64,000 bases of DNA from HdN1 sp964473645 (GTDB taxonomy: Bacteria; Pseudomonadota; Gammaproteobacteria; Pseudomonadales; Ketobacteraceae), in NCBI GenBank assembly GCA_964473645.1, contig CAYYPW010000029.1, positions 4,781 through 68,780 of the forward strand, read 5' to 3'. Position 1 is the stretch's first letter. Every line of letters starts with the position of its first letter. The notes beneath the pieces were generated by a model that ran no database searches, had not been told where the DNA came from, and saw nothing but the letters and a program-made list of their open reading frames with translations. Below are positions 46,927 to 56,398 of this stretch, one piece after another. Both the position numbers and the translations under genes were made by a program.

Positions 46927-47999
46927 TAATGTGCGTCCCGCTTGGCTTCCGCGCCCCTATCCTGCGTACCTTTATCCTGGCGTTCGCCTTTTTCTTGTTT
47001 TTCGAAGACGTCATACGCTTCGACAATGCGTTGCACCAAGGTATGGCGTACTACGTCTTTCGAACTGAAATGGGTAAAGCCGATACCATTGACGCCTTGC
47101 AGTACATGCATGGCATGTACCAAACCTGATTGAATCCCGCGCGGCAAATCGACCTGAGTGTAATCCCCGGTAATGACAGCTTTGCTACCAAAACCAATCC
47201 GCGTCAGAAACATTTTCATCTGCTCACGCGTGGTGTTTTGGCTTTCATCGAGAATGATAAAGGCGTTATTGAGTGTGCGACCGCGCATATACGCTAAAGG
47301 GCACACCTCAATAATTTGTCGCTCGATCATTTTGGCAACGCGTTCGAACCCCATCATTTCGTAGAGGGCATCGTAGAGCGGGCGCAAATACGGGTTGATC
47401 TTCTCTGACAAATCGCCCGGCAAGAAGCCCAGTTTTTCACCCGCTTCAACGGCAGGGCGCACCAGTAAAATGCGTTTTACCTGTTCTTGCTCCAATGCGT
47501 CGACCGCGCAGGCGACGGCCAGATAGGTTTTTCCGGTGCCTGCCGGGCCAATCCCAAAATTGATGTCGTAACGAAAAATGTTCCGCACATAATTTTTCTG
47601 GTGTTCACCGCGGGGTTTGATGGCGCCTTTGCGGGTGTGGATGGAAAGCTCGGCACTTTCGGTGTCCAACTCAGCCTCGTCGGTGGGGAGGTGGTCGACG
47701 TGTTCGGTATTCATCTGCGACTCTCGAAGGTGGAGATGCACCGCGTCTGGCGTGATCTCACGGCCGCTCGCGGTGTCTTTGTAAAGGGCGTCCAGTACAT
47801 GGCAGGCGGTTTCAACAGAATCGGGTTGACCTGAGAGCTGAAATTGGTTGCCGCGGTTTTTGATAATGACCTTCAGCCGGGATTCGATTTGCATCAGATG
47901 GGCATTGAACGTGCCACAGAGATTGGCAAGACGGCGCGCATCGTGCGGCTCAAGGACGAGATTCTGGACAGTACTGGGGGTGGGGGTGGCAGCGCTCAA
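46926..47999 (-). CDS. ybeZ: PhoH-like ATPase YbeZ
   Basis: A 357-residue P-loop ATPase of the PhoH family. N-terminal KH-like region (1-100), Walker A GPAGTGKT near 150 and Walker B/FIILDESQNTT near 258. It partners YbeY in RNA metabolism. Start is a TTG at 47999; the N-terminus then aligns with relatives (LEPHDARRLANLCG near 16-29). The last 25 residues are charged and low-complexity. Confidence 0.9.
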   Translation of the reverse strand: MSAATPTPSTVQNLVLEPHDARRLANLCGTFNAHLMQIESRLKVIIKNRGNQFQLSGQPDSVETACHVLDALYKDTASGREITPDAVHLHLRESQMNTEHVDHLPTDEAELDTESAELSIHTRKGAIKPRGEHQKNYVRNIFRYDINFGIGPAGTGKTYLAVACAVDALEQEQVKRILLVRPAVEAGEKLGFLPGDLSEKINPYLRPLYDALYEMMGFERVAKMIERQIIEVCPLAYMRGRTLNNAFIILDESQNTTREQMKMFLTRIGFGSKAVITGDYTQVDLPRGIQSGLVHAMHVLQGVNGIGFTHFSSKDVVRHTLVQRIVEAYDVFEKQEKGERQDKGTQDRGAEAKRDAH

Positions 48000-48043
48000 G
48001 GTAGCTCACGTAACCTCATGATGATGAACATGAGCTTAAGGAT

Positions 48044-48092
48044 ATACCGGCAGGGGGGGGCAGGGGAATCCCCGCCCCCTCCCGGCCACATT
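48044..48092 (-). other. GC-rich hairpin between miaB and phoH
   Basis: GGGGGC-A-GGGG and CCCCGCCCCC pair around AAT with one bulge, in the 99-base gap between the miaB stop (48099) and the phoH start. Not followed by a T-run on the minus strand, so not a normal terminator. It includes a run of eight G on the plus strand. Confidence 0.4.
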
Positions 48093-48098
48093 CTCGAC

Positions 48099-49436
48099 CT
48101 ATTCGGCCATGCCCGCAAACAGCCCGCGCAGGGAGTTGGGCAGGGCTTCTTCGATGCTGATATTGACGAATTTACCAATCAAATCGTCGTCATCATGACG
48201 GAAGTTCACCACCCGGTTGTTCTCGGTGCGCCCCTGCAATTGGCCAGGATCTTTCTTGGAATAGCCGTCCACCAGAATGGTTTGAATGCTGCCCACCATG
48301 CGCCGCGAGATCTCCTGCGTATTCTGGACAATACGATGTTGCAATATGGCCAGACGGCGCTTTTTCTCTTCTTCCGGAGTGTCATCGGGCAAGTCTGCCG
48401 CCGGGGTGCCAGGGCGTGCACTATAGACAAAGCTGAAAGAGTTGTCGTAGCCCACTTCTTCAATCAGCTTCATGGTGTCGTTGAAATCAGCCTCGGTTTC
48501 CCCCGGAAACCCGATAATGAAATCCGACGACATGCAAAGATCAGGTCGTACTGCCTTCAGTTTGTAATAGCGGGCCAGATAATCCGCAGCAGTATGGTTG
48601 CGTTTCATCGCCGCCAAAATGCGATCTGAACCACTTTGCACCGGCAGATGTAAGTGGCTTACCAGCTTCGGCACGCGTGCATACACGTCAATCAACGCAT
48701 CGTTGAATTCCATTGGGTGCGAGGTGGTAAAACGAATGCGCCCGATGCCAGGCAGGGTGGCAATGTGTTCGATCAATTCGGCCAGATCGACAATCTCACC
48801 CTCGGCATTCTCGCCACGGTAGGCATTTACGTTTTGGCCCAGCAAATTGACTTCACGTACGCCGAGGGATTCAAGATGGCGAATCTCCCGCATCACATCC
48901 TCGAAGCGACGGCTGACTTCCTCGCCACGGGTGTAAGGCACCACGCAGAACGAACAGTATTTGGAGCAACCCTCCATGATCGAAACCATGGCCTTGGGGC
49001 CTTCCACGCTCGGCTCGGGCAAGGTGTCGAATTTTTCAATTTCGGGAAAGCTAACATCCACCACCGATTTGTGCGTTTCGCGCACTTTGCCAATCATGTC
49101 TGGGATACGGTGCAGAGTTTGTGGCCCGAAGACCATGTCCACATGGGGGGCGCGCTTCAGTATGGCGGGGCCTTCTTGGCTGGCGACGCAGCCGCCTACC
49201 CCAATCACGAGATCCGGGTTGCGTTGTTTCAGACGCTTCCAGCGACCAAGTTGGTGAAACACCTTTTCCTGCGCCTTTTCGCGTATTGAACAGGTGTTCA
49301 GCAGAATGACATCGGCTTCATTCGGGTTGTCAGTGCGCTCGTACTCTTCGGTGGTGCCGAGCAAATCCGCCATGCGGGCGGAGTCATACTCATTCATCTG
49401 GCAACCGTGAGTTTCGATAAAAAGCTTCTTGGCCAT
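48099..49436 (-). CDS. miaB: tRNA-2-methylthio-N6-dimethylallyladenosine synthase
   Basis: A 445-residue radical-SAM methylthiotransferase modifying A37 of tRNAs. The N-terminal UPF0004 domain has the three cysteines of the auxiliary cluster (GCQ, NTCS, GGCVA); the radical-SAM CSKYCSFC motif is near 157; a TRAM domain closes the protein. The start at 49436 (MAKKLFIETHGCQ) is the conserved N-terminus; 37 open codons upstream are not supported. Confidence 0.95.
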   Translation of the reverse strand: MAKKLFIETHGCQMNEYDSARMADLLGTTEEYERTDNPNEADVILLNTCSIREKAQEKVFHQLGRWKRLKQRNPDLVIGVGGCVASQEGPAILKRAPHVDMVFGPQTLHRIPDMIGKVRETHKSVVDVSFPEIEKFDTLPEPSVEGPKAMVSIMEGCSKYCSFCVVPYTRGEEVSRRFEDVMREIRHLESLGVREVNLLGQNVNAYRGENAEGEIVDLAELIEHIATLPGIGRIRFTTSHPMEFNDALIDVYARVPKLVSHLHLPVQSGSDRILAAMKRNHTAADYLARYYKLKAVRPDLCMSSDFIIGFPGETEADFNDTMKLIEEVGYDNSFSFVYSARPGTPAADLPDDTPEEEKKRRLAILQHRIVQNTQEISRRMVGSIQTILVDGYSKKDPGQLQGRTENNRVVNFRHDDDDLIGKFVNISIEEALPNSLRGLFAGMAE

Positions 49437-49626
49437 GACACATCCACTCAAGCAAGCATCCCGACCGGCGAGCGGCCATTGGGAACACAAAGGGTAAAGA
49501 ATTCGGTAAAGGCCGGCGATTATACCTGCTGACCGGTGCCCCCGCACCCCTATAAAACCGATGTGCCCATTGCTGCCGGGCCGACATCAGATACAATGGC
49601 GGTTTTCCACACCTTGGGGAACACGC

Positions 49627-50202
49627 ATGCGCATGATATTGCAGGTAATGCTGTCGATAGCCTTGTTTGCTGTAATGTCTTTGGCGCAAGCCGAACCGCT
49701 GCCCATCAACACCCGTTTAGGGGGCGATTTTACTTTGTTGTCCACACAAGGGGGTACGCAAAGCCTGTCCAGCTTCAAGGGTAAATTGGTGCTGCTGAAT
49801 TTTGGCTACACCCATTGTCCCGACGTTTGCCCCACCGTTTTGCACCGTATGTCGCAAGTCATGCGAGCACTTGATAAGGACGCAGTCAAAGCGCAGGCCC
49901 TGTTTGTCAGTTTTGATCCCGCCCGTGACACCGTGCCGCATTTAAAATCCTACGTCACCGCTTTTTATCCTGATATGGTCGGCATGACGGGCACCCCTGA
50001 GCAAATTGCAGCGGCAGCAAAACAATACGGTGTCATTTATTTTGAAGAACCTGGGAACGCCTCGGCGGCAGGCAAACTGTTTGCACACAGTGATTTTATT
50101 TATTTGCTCGATACTCAAGGCCGAGTACGGGCGCTTTTCAATAATGAACAAAGTATCAGCGCAATGGCCGATACCGTAAAACAACTACTGCGGGAGGAAT
50201 AA
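49627..50202 (+). CDS. SCO1/SenC family copper-binding thioredoxin-like protein
   Basis: A 191-residue exported protein with a signal peptide (about 1-22) and a thioredoxin fold. The copper ligands are present: CPDVCP near 65 and a histidine in AHSDFIYLLD near 155. SCO proteins deliver copper to the CuA or CuB site of cytochrome oxidase or maintain the cysteines in the reduced state. GGGGA lies before the ATG. It is followed after four bases by a PCuAC-like gene, so they are surely one operon. Confidence 0.9.
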   Translation: MRMILQVMLSIALFAVMSLAQAEPLPINTRLGGDFTLLSTQGGTQSLSSFKGKLVLLNFGYTHCPDVCPTVLHRMSQVMRALDKDAVKAQALFVSFDPARDTVPHLKSYVTAFYPDMVGMTGTPEQIAAAAKQYGVIYFEEPGNASAAGKLFAHSDFIYLLDTQGRVRALFNNEQSISAMADTVKQLLREE

Positions 50203-50206
50203 AAAT

Positions 50207-50719
50207 ATGAAGGCCTTTCTGAAAATGTCGTTGGCCCTGGCGCTGCTGATGCCCTTGAGTGGCTGCGTTACCGAACCATTGAACAACAAACCCGACCTAC
50301 CGCCAGCACCTGTAGTGGTAAAACAGGAGGGTTGGGTACGTTGGGTGCCTCCAACATCGCGCAATAGCGCTGCGTATTTCACGATTGAAAATCCCAGTCT
50401 CGCCAATGATTTTCTGGTGGCCGCCAGTTCACCACGAGCCCGTGTTGCCGAATTGCATAAAACCGTAGAAGTGGGTTTGGCGAAATCCATGCAGCCGGTA
50501 AAAGTCATTCCGGTGAGCGGCGCTACCCGTTTGGAGTTGAGCCCCGGTGGCTACCATATCATGCTGATTGACTTGACGGCGCCACTGCAAGAGGGCGAGA
50601 AAATCCCCATGACGCTGGAGTTTAAACGTAGCGGCAAGATTGACGTCAGCTTTCCCGTCATGATGATGTACGGCGGCGATCAGAACGAACATCAACATCA
50701 ACATCAACATCATCATTAA
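50207..50719 (+). CDS. PCu(A)C-type copper chaperone lipoprotein with a His tail
   Basis: A 170-residue lipoprotein (signal ending LSGC near residue 20). The PCuAC copper site is recognisable as LHK...M...YHIML with spacing typical of HxnMxnHxM. The C-terminus is EHQHQHQHHH, encoded by a CATCAA hexanucleotide run, an additional metal-binding tail. It works with SCO proteins in copper delivery to cytochrome c oxidase in the periplasm. Four bases after the SCO gene. Confidence 0.88.
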   Translation: MKAFLKMSLALALLMPLSGCVTEPLNNKPDLPPAPVVVKQEGWVRWVPPTSRNSAAYFTIENPSLANDFLVAASSPRARVAELHKTVEVGLAKSMQPVKVIPVSGATRLELSPGGYHIMLIDLTAPLQEGEKIPMTLEFKRSGKIDVSFPVMMMYGGDQNEHQHQHQHHH

Positions 50720-50743
50720 TTCATTTCGACGCAGGAGTTGTTT

Positions 50744-51544
50744 ATGGCATTAACGCCGCTGCCCGGGTTCAAGACGTTTGATTTTGCCCATAACGGCCAC
50801 AAGCATACTGTTTATAAAAAAGGCGAGGGCGACAGACCTGGCGTATTGATTGTGCAGGAGCTTCCTGGCGTCACCCCGGAAACTGTCGCCTTGGCAGAGC
50901 GCCTGCATAGTGATGGTTTTACGGTGTATGTGCCATTGTTGTTCGGGGAGATGAATATTGCGGCTGAGCCGCTTAAAAATCTGGGACGCATCTGCATCAG
51001 CCTGGAATTCCGCGTGCTCGCCAATCGTCGTAAAAGCCCGGTAACGGATTGGCTGCGTGCCCTTTGCCGACGTATGCAAGAAGAAACAGGTGGGCAGGTC
51101 GGTGCCATTGGAATGTGCTTGACCGGTGGTTTCGTGTTGGCGTTGATGGTGGATGAATCGGTCGCTGCGCCGGTACTGAGCCAGCCTTCGCATATGGGTG
51201 GCATGTTCAATGCGCAAGCCAATGCCACATTGGGGATGCCCGAAGATGTCGTTAAAGAGGCGGTTGCTCGCTCCAAACGCGATAATATTCCGGTATTGGG
51301 CCTGCGGTTTGACAAAGACATTATGTGCACGAAAGAACGCTTCGACAAACTGAGCGAAATGTTTGGCGAAAACTTCCGTCGTATTGAGATCGATCGTTCG
51401 CTCTATGCGAAGCATCGCATCAAAACGATTGCACACAGTGTGCTGACATTGGAATTTGTTGATCGCCCGGGGCACCCTACTCGCGATGCTTATGAGCAGG
51501 TGGTCGGGTTTCTGCATGAAAGATTGGATCATAAGCGCGCCTGA
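50744..51544 (+). CDS. Dienelactone hydrolase family protein
   Basis: A 266-residue alpha/beta hydrolase of the dienelactone hydrolase family. The nucleophile elbow reads GMCLTGG, with cysteine near residue 124, as in classic dienelactone hydrolases; an acidic residue in FDKDIM and a later His complete a plausible triad. AGGAG lies six bases before the ATG; an in-frame TTG two codons upstream is the alternative. Its natural ester or lactone substrate is unknown. A 7-bp GC hairpin overlaps its stop codon (51535-51552). Confidence 0.8.
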   Translation: MALTPLPGFKTFDFAHNGHKHTVYKKGEGDRPGVLIVQELPGVTPETVALAERLHSDGFTVYVPLLFGEMNIAAEPLKNLGRICISLEFRVLANRRKSPVTDWLRALCRRMQEETGGQVGAIGMCLTGGFVLALMVDESVAAPVLSQPSHMGGMFNAQANATLGMPEDVVKEAVARSKRDNIPVLGLRFDKDIMCTKERFDKLSEMFGENFRRIEIDRSLYAKHRIKTIAHSVLTLEFVDRPGHPTRDAYEQVVGFLHERLDHKRA

Positions 51545-51577
51545 TGGCGCGCCAAACGTCAGTCGAAGCTTAACTTC

Positions 51578-53713
51578 TCAATCAAAACCCAGCTCGCGCG
51601 AACACTTCACCCCCGCTACGTTGGATTGCTCACACACCTTGTAGCGGTCTTTCGCACCTACGAAAGAAAACAACGTGGCAGACCCTTGCGCTGTGCCTTG
51701 CATGACAGCGTTGTCCTTTTGATAAATCGTCACGGGGCTGGTTGCATTCCAAGTCAGCTTAACGCTGCGAAAGAAAAGAAAGTGGCTTTCACTCGCATGT
51801 AGTGTCACCTCGCCGCTGTCACCACTCTCGTCCGGGTAATTAAGCCCCACCATTTTGCCACGCAAAAATATCGGGTGTTCGCGACGAGAAATCTGTTCTG
51901 CGAGTTCAGCTTTCAGTGTGTCCAGTTCTGCAGCTTGGTAAGCGCTGTTCGCAACCACTACTGCGAAGTGCAGATCGTTGGCCTTTGAGTCGTTCGCAGA
52001 GGGTAGAGTCAAACGATAACCGGTCAAACCATCATTGAATTCCGCTTGAATACGGGTATCGCCTTCAAGACTGGCGGCCACCCCGGTATCCGTGATCAAG
52101 CTGGTCGTGGCGGGTGTGAAGCTTGCAGGTAGAAACAATTCGCTGGCCTTGCCGTTTCCTCCTTGCCAGATAACCAAAGCAAAACGATGATCGGCAAAAT
52201 AACGCCCACTCTGGATGCGAATTTCTGCCCAGTCGAGTGTGTTGCCGGCGCCATCCACGGCGAGATCATTGAAATGAAAGCTCACCAGATTACCATCGAT
52301 GGCGCGAGGGTAAGCGCGCTGCACGCCATTGGCATGCACGGTAAGGGTGTCGCCCTTAACGACAGAGAAATCTTCACCGTTCCAGCCATCACCTTTAGTG
52401 CGCAGTTTTTTCAAATTACCGTTTTGATATTCGCGGTGGTTATCTTTATTGATATCCCAATGCCACTGCGTCCCTGAAATAGCAGCGGTGTAAAAATCCG
52501 GGCGGCGATCTTTGGCGGATTTGCCGATATCGCTGATTTCCATGCCTTGATACGTGCCTTTAACGATACGGGCGTGATCGCGTGCACCGCCATTCTGGTC
52601 CTTCAACCACATGCCGAACTCACCCAAAACGGTTGGAATTCCCAGAAATCGTGCCTCGTCGCGTATCGTATCCAGATTACGGAAATACTCACCGTTATAG
52701 GCTTTGTTTGCGTTGGTCACACCCATGCGGGCAGCATCATAGAAATGCGGTGCAAACACAAATCCTGCACCTGGCTTTTGTTTCAGATAGTGTCCCCCTG
52801 TCGCAGGCGCAAAAAAGCCGGCATTGGTATCCCAGAACACCATGGGCTCAGCGTAAACCCACTTGTCCTGCCAGCCAATGTCGTTCATTAGCTGTCGTGA
52901 GCGTTGGTAAAATGGCCAGAGCTTTTCATTATCGAATTCTGACGCCCGATTTTTATGCCCGTAACCGTATATTGGTTCGTTCATCGGTTGCACACCGGTG
53001 ATCCACTCGAATTCTTCTGGCGTGAGTTTGCTTTTCACATACTGCAAGACTTCTCGCATTTGCCATAAAAATTCATCTTGCACGCGCCGCTCACCCAACG
53101 CGGTACTGATGGTGTTGTTATCAAAGAAGTTCCGATACCCCAATCGCACTGCGGGGTCCATCACGTTATGTTGCCCCCAGGCAAAACATACGGGCCCACA
53201 ATTGCTTTTAGGGTAAGGGCTGCCAGCAATAATCCACTCAGGCGCACCGTTTCCAGTGTATTGCGAGGTTTCGTGAAAAACATGCCGCGAATAGAGGTCG
53301 GTGTGGTAATCCAGAAAAATATAGATTTTCTGGCGAAAGGCTTCGCGCATCTGTTCAATGATTGCATCGACATAGGCGTAATCAATCTGGTCAGGGCCAG
53401 GGTGCGCGCCTTCCCATGAGACCGTAAATCTCACCAGATTGGCGCCGGTATGTCGCTTCATCAGTTCGAAGGCTTTGGCTGCGTCCTCGGGAGATTCGAA
53501 GGGTTTAAAACCGCGCGACGCCAATTTCACTGAGCCGGAGACATTCCAGCCCCGTAGATACACTTCGCGCCCTTGATCATCGCGAAAGGTGGGTTCCCTA
53601 ATTTGTGTATCGCCCAATGTCACCGTCCGCTCACCGATGTGAAGGTTAGCGGCGGCGTGACCAAGAGAGCAAAGGAGTGAGGTTGCCAGCAATGCAAGGG
53701 TCCAGTGTTTCAT
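51578..53713 (-). CDS. Secreted GH5 glycoside hydrolase, endoglycoceramidase-like
   Basis: A 711-residue enzyme with a signal peptide (about 1-20). The catalytic TIM barrel (about 50-440) has features of GH5 endoglycoceramidases: YLRGWNVSG, NLVRFTVSWEG, LDYHTDLYSR, the acid/base Glu in NEP near 247 and the nucleophile in LGEFGMW near 367. The C-terminal 250 residues are a beta-rich region of unknown role with three cysteines near the end. Endoglycoceramidases release ceramide from glycosphingolipids; a beta-glucanase is the main alternative. It is convergent with the hydrolase gene upstream of it. Confidence 0.8.
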   Translation of the reverse strand: MKHWTLALLATSLLCSLGHAAANLHIGERTVTLGDTQIREPTFRDDQGREVYLRGWNVSGSVKLASRGFKPFESPEDAAKAFELMKRHTGANLVRFTVSWEGAHPGPDQIDYAYVDAIIEQMREAFRQKIYIFLDYHTDLYSRHVFHETSQYTGNGAPEWIIAGSPYPKSNCGPVCFAWGQHNVMDPAVRLGYRNFFDNNTISTALGERRVQDEFLWQMREVLQYVKSKLTPEEFEWITGVQPMNEPIYGYGHKNRASEFDNEKLWPFYQRSRQLMNDIGWQDKWVYAEPMVFWDTNAGFFAPATGGHYLKQKPGAGFVFAPHFYDAARMGVTNANKAYNGEYFRNLDTIRDEARFLGIPTVLGEFGMWLKDQNGGARDHARIVKGTYQGMEISDIGKSAKDRRPDFYTAAISGTQWHWDINKDNHREYQNGNLKKLRTKGDGWNGEDFSVVKGDTLTVHANGVQRAYPRAIDGNLVSFHFNDLAVDGAGNTLDWAEIRIQSGRYFADHRFALVIWQGGNGKASELFLPASFTPATTSLITDTGVAASLEGDTRIQAEFNDGLTGYRLTLPSANDSKANDLHFAVVVANSAYQAAELDTLKAELAEQISRREHPIFLRGKMVGLNYPDESGDSGEVTLHASESHFLFFRSVKLTWNATSPVTIYQKDNAVMQGTAQGSATLFSFVGAKDRYKVCEQSNVAGVKCSRELGFD

Positions 53714-53899
53714 GACGATCCTGAATCTTATTATTTGGTACGATCGTACACGTGCTCGTGCAGGGCTGCAAGCAAAGGGATACCCTTGAATGAGATATTC
53801 AGCACACTTGTTTTAAAGGGCACATAGAGCGCGCTGGGGTAGGGGCTTTATTTCAAAGGCTTGAAGTGATTCGTGACCCAATTACACAGCGGGGTCACA

Positions 53900-54280
53900 T
53901 CAAAACTGCGGGTTCTCGGGCCTATATTGGTAGCGTGGGTTGTCCACTGCCAGTCGGTCTTTCGTTGTCCGCAATAAATGTATCCAGATGTCCTGCGAAG
54001 ATAGATCCTGTTCGCCCGTGGCAATTCGTAAACAAAGCTGGCGATTGAGCCTGTCCACATTCGTGCAATGCGTATCATCGAGCAGCGCTTGCAAACGTGC
54101 CGTTTCTGCGGTAATTGCGGGTTGACTCAATTGCAATTCACGACCAAGGGTGTCGAGCAGGTGGGTCGCTACTTTTAATAGATAGGCGCTGCGCGCATTT
54201 ACTTGCGGGGCGATATCTTTCTCCAGAAATACACGAAGGGTATCCAATAACGTATTGGCTGAGGGGAGGGCATCAGGCAT
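53900..54280 (-). CDS. DUF6285 family protein
   Basis: A 126-residue soluble helical protein matching the DUF6285 pattern (LLDTLRVFLEKDI, then ARSAYLLKVATHLLDTLGRELQL). The family is normally encoded next to an APH-type phosphotransferase, often with acyl-CoA dehydrogenases. Its ATG overlaps the end of the phosphotransferase gene by eight bases, so translation is coupled. Function unknown. Confidence 0.75.
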   Translation of the reverse strand: MPDALPSANTLLDTLRVFLEKDIAPQVNARSAYLLKVATHLLDTLGRELQLSQPAITAETARLQALLDDTHCTNVDRLNRQLCLRIATGEQDLSSQDIWIHLLRTTKDRLAVDNPRYQYRPENPQF

Positions 54281-55274
54281 GTTGCACTTCCATATTTAAT
54301 AGGTCGCGGGGGCAAAGAAGCATCAACAAGTCCATTTCTACCTCGGCAATGCGACGTCCAATCGCTGCCAGTTCCAGGGAAAACTGCACGCCACGTAAAT
54401 GCGAAAACACTTGGAAAAGACAAATTATACCCCAACGCAATGTGCCGAAGACTTCCCAATAGTGCAACCTGTGGCGTGATACGCTCCGTCCCGAATACCG
54501 CGCATAAGCATTCAACAGCGCTTCGCGTTGCCCAAAACCACCGACGGGCAGCGCAGTATTACCAAAGCGCCATGCGTTCACGCACAACCATCCCAAATCT
54601 TCAACGGGATCGCCACGATGCGCCAGCTCCCAGTCCAGCACGCCAGTGAGGCCGTTAGTCGATACCATCAAATTGCCGTTGCGAAAATCGCCATGCACCA
54701 ACGTCGTTTCATGCGTGGTCGGCGCGTTTTCTTTCAGCCAGCGAAAAGCGACTTCAAACACCGGTGACGCGACATCGTAATCCCGAGACAGGCGTTCAAG
54801 CTCAGCAAGCTGTGCTGGGGCGCTGTAACTCGGCAACGCGTCAGTGACAGCGGTCGCATGAATCTCGGCAAGTGCTTTTGCACACTGCTCTGTCAGGTTC
54901 GCTCGCGCTACCTGAAAGCGTTCATCTCGTAAAATTTTGCGTGGCAGCGTTTCACCCTCAAGACGCTGCATCACATAGCCGGATTCAAATTCAAAGTAAG
55001 GTGTTGCGACTGGCACATGGGCAGCTCTGGCTGCCATCACTACAGTAAATTCCATCGCTTTGTTAATACAGAGCGACATCGAATCCCCGACTTGCACAGC
55101 GTCCTTGCGCAGAATACAAGGGTAACGCACCTCCTCAGTGACAAAATCAAATTGCCAGGTTTCAGCAGAAGCCCCCGTCGAAAGACGACGAAGCTGTTCC
55201 AGCGCACCCTTACAGCGCCAGAATTCGCTCGCACGAGCTATCAGGGCTTCCTGCCAAACGGGAGCGGGGCTCAT
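54273..55274 (-). CDS. APH-type phosphotransferase (ACAD10/11-associated)
   Basis: A 333-residue kinase-like protein. Visible motifs are the catalytic LVHGDFRNGNLMV (HGD near 202) and the metal-binding GVLDWELAHRGDPVEDLGWL. Relatives are fused or linked to acyl-CoA dehydrogenases and act on hydroxyacyl substrates in lipid degradation, rather than on antibiotics. The start at 55274 overlaps the upstream DUF7064 stop by four bases (ATGA). Confidence 0.82.
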   Translation of the reverse strand: MSPAPVWQEALIARASEFWRCKGALEQLRRLSTGASAETWQFDFVTEEVRYPCILRKDAVQVGDSMSLCINKAMEFTVVMAARAAHVPVATPYFEFESGYVMQRLEGETLPRKILRDERFQVARANLTEQCAKALAEIHATAVTDALPSYSAPAQLAELERLSRDYDVASPVFEVAFRWLKENAPTTHETTLVHGDFRNGNLMVSTNGLTGVLDWELAHRGDPVEDLGWLCVNAWRFGNTALPVGGFGQREALLNAYARYSGRSVSRHRLHYWEVFGTLRWGIICLFQVFSHLRGVQFSLELAAIGRRIAEVEMDLLMLLCPRDLLNMEVQHA

Positions 55275-56299
55275 AACGGGTAGCCTACAGGGACACCCTC
55301 TACCATCTGGTCGAGGTATTCTGTCATTCCAAATCCTGTCAAACCCTTGCAACTGAATTCGGTGTGACCCTCAATAATGCGTGTCTGCATCCAATTGCCA
55401 TCATCCCGCTGGCGGCGATTTCGTAATGGAATCAACGACAGCACTCTGGCCGACACCTCATACGTCTCGTTAGCAGTCTTGACGTGGGCGGAGTATTGCC
55501 ATGGGTAATAGCGCTCATCGTATTCGGTGGTCAGCGTCGCGGATTCAATTAATTCATATTCACCGTTTTTCAGTACCATTCCCCACACGTGTTGGCGCCC
55601 ACTGGCCATTTGCACGATAGCGATGTTCATGGCGAAATCGCGGCCAAAATTCATCGGTAACCAGCGATACCAGTAAAGGTTTTGCCAATAACGTGGCCCC
55701 CAGGAATGATCACGCAAGCCAAAGCCTTGCAGCTCATGCTGCTCGTCACCTACCTTGATGCGTCCGTGGCCACTCATATGCTGTTCATAATGCGCGCGCG
55801 CAAAGGCTTCGTCGGCTGCTTCTTCTATAGGTTTGCCGTGTTCATCCACGGCTTCGCCACCGAAGACCGGCGCTACTGCATCAAAGGTCAGATCGATTTC
55901 GCAATCCACGTGGGGGTTATTTTTGAATGCAAGTTTGGGGTCTTCCATATCGAGCGGATTTTGTAGCAAACACACTTTGCCGCGATAAGTGAGAGTAAGA
56001 CGTTTGAACGGTTCATTCACCTGGAAATGCATACCGCCGGCACTCAGGGCCTCGTTGCCGCTAATGCTGGGGCGCGCAAACATAAAGGCTACCTGCCCAC
56101 CCGGCAGATACACACAGCAAGACATTTCGGCATAGCCTTCGTTGGGGCGATTTCCTACTCGAAACCAGCCGCCCATACGTTGCTTAGGATCGAAAAGGTT
56201 AATGTACATGCTCTCATTGAAGTTACGGGCGGCTTCAATAGGGTGCGTATATTCGTCCGCAGGCGCCAAGCGCAATTGTTGCGATTTTCCCAAGTCCAT
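55271..56299 (-). CDS. DUF7064/DUF7065 lipocalin-like protein
   Basis: A 342-residue protein with two beta-rich halves, the pattern of DUF7065 plus DUF7064 (formerly grouped with CrtC-like hydratases). Motifs include GFGLRDHSWGPRYWQNLYWYRW near 194-214 (His and Asp conserved) and GHGRIKVGDEQHEL. No signal peptide. In operon with APH and DUF6285, with four- and eight-base overlaps. Enzymatic role unproven; a lipid or terpenoid substrate fits the operon. The start at 56299 is the best guess, with GGAG twelve bases upstream. Confidence 0.72.
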   Translation of the reverse strand: MDLGKSQQLRLAPADEYTHPIEAARNFNESMYINLFDPKQRMGGWFRVGNRPNEGYAEMSCCVYLPGGQVAFMFARPSISGNEALSAGGMHFQVNEPFKRLTLTYRGKVCLLQNPLDMEDPKLAFKNNPHVDCEIDLTFDAVAPVFGGEAVDEHGKPIEEAADEAFARAHYEQHMSGHGRIKVGDEQHELQGFGLRDHSWGPRYWQNLYWYRWLPMNFGRDFAMNIAIVQMASGRQHVWGMVLKNGEYELIESATLTTEYDERYYPWQYSAHVKTANETYEVSARVLSLIPLRNRRQRDDGNWMQTRIIEGHTEFSCKGLTGFGMTEYLDQMVEGVPVGYPL

Positions 56300-56398
56300 G
56301 ACGATCGTTACTCCGACTCTAAAAATGTAAAGCAACTATACGAATTGGGGCGGTGGAGCACAAGCTCTGCAGCGGACGATCGCGGAGTGGATTGATAC

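Noticed and set aside
51535..51552. GC hairpin over the stop codon of the dienelactone hydrolase gene as a terminator
   Set aside because: Seven-bp stem with no T-run on either strand; not enough for an intrinsic terminator.
53739..53750. 12-bp perfect palindrome GTACGATCGTAC upstream of the GH5 gene
   Set aside because: Short and self-complementary around GATC; no second copy or regulator nearby to support an operator.
53848..54078. 76-codon minus-strand open frame overlapping DUF6285
   Set aside because: Different frame of the same strand as the DUF6285 gene; no support of its own.
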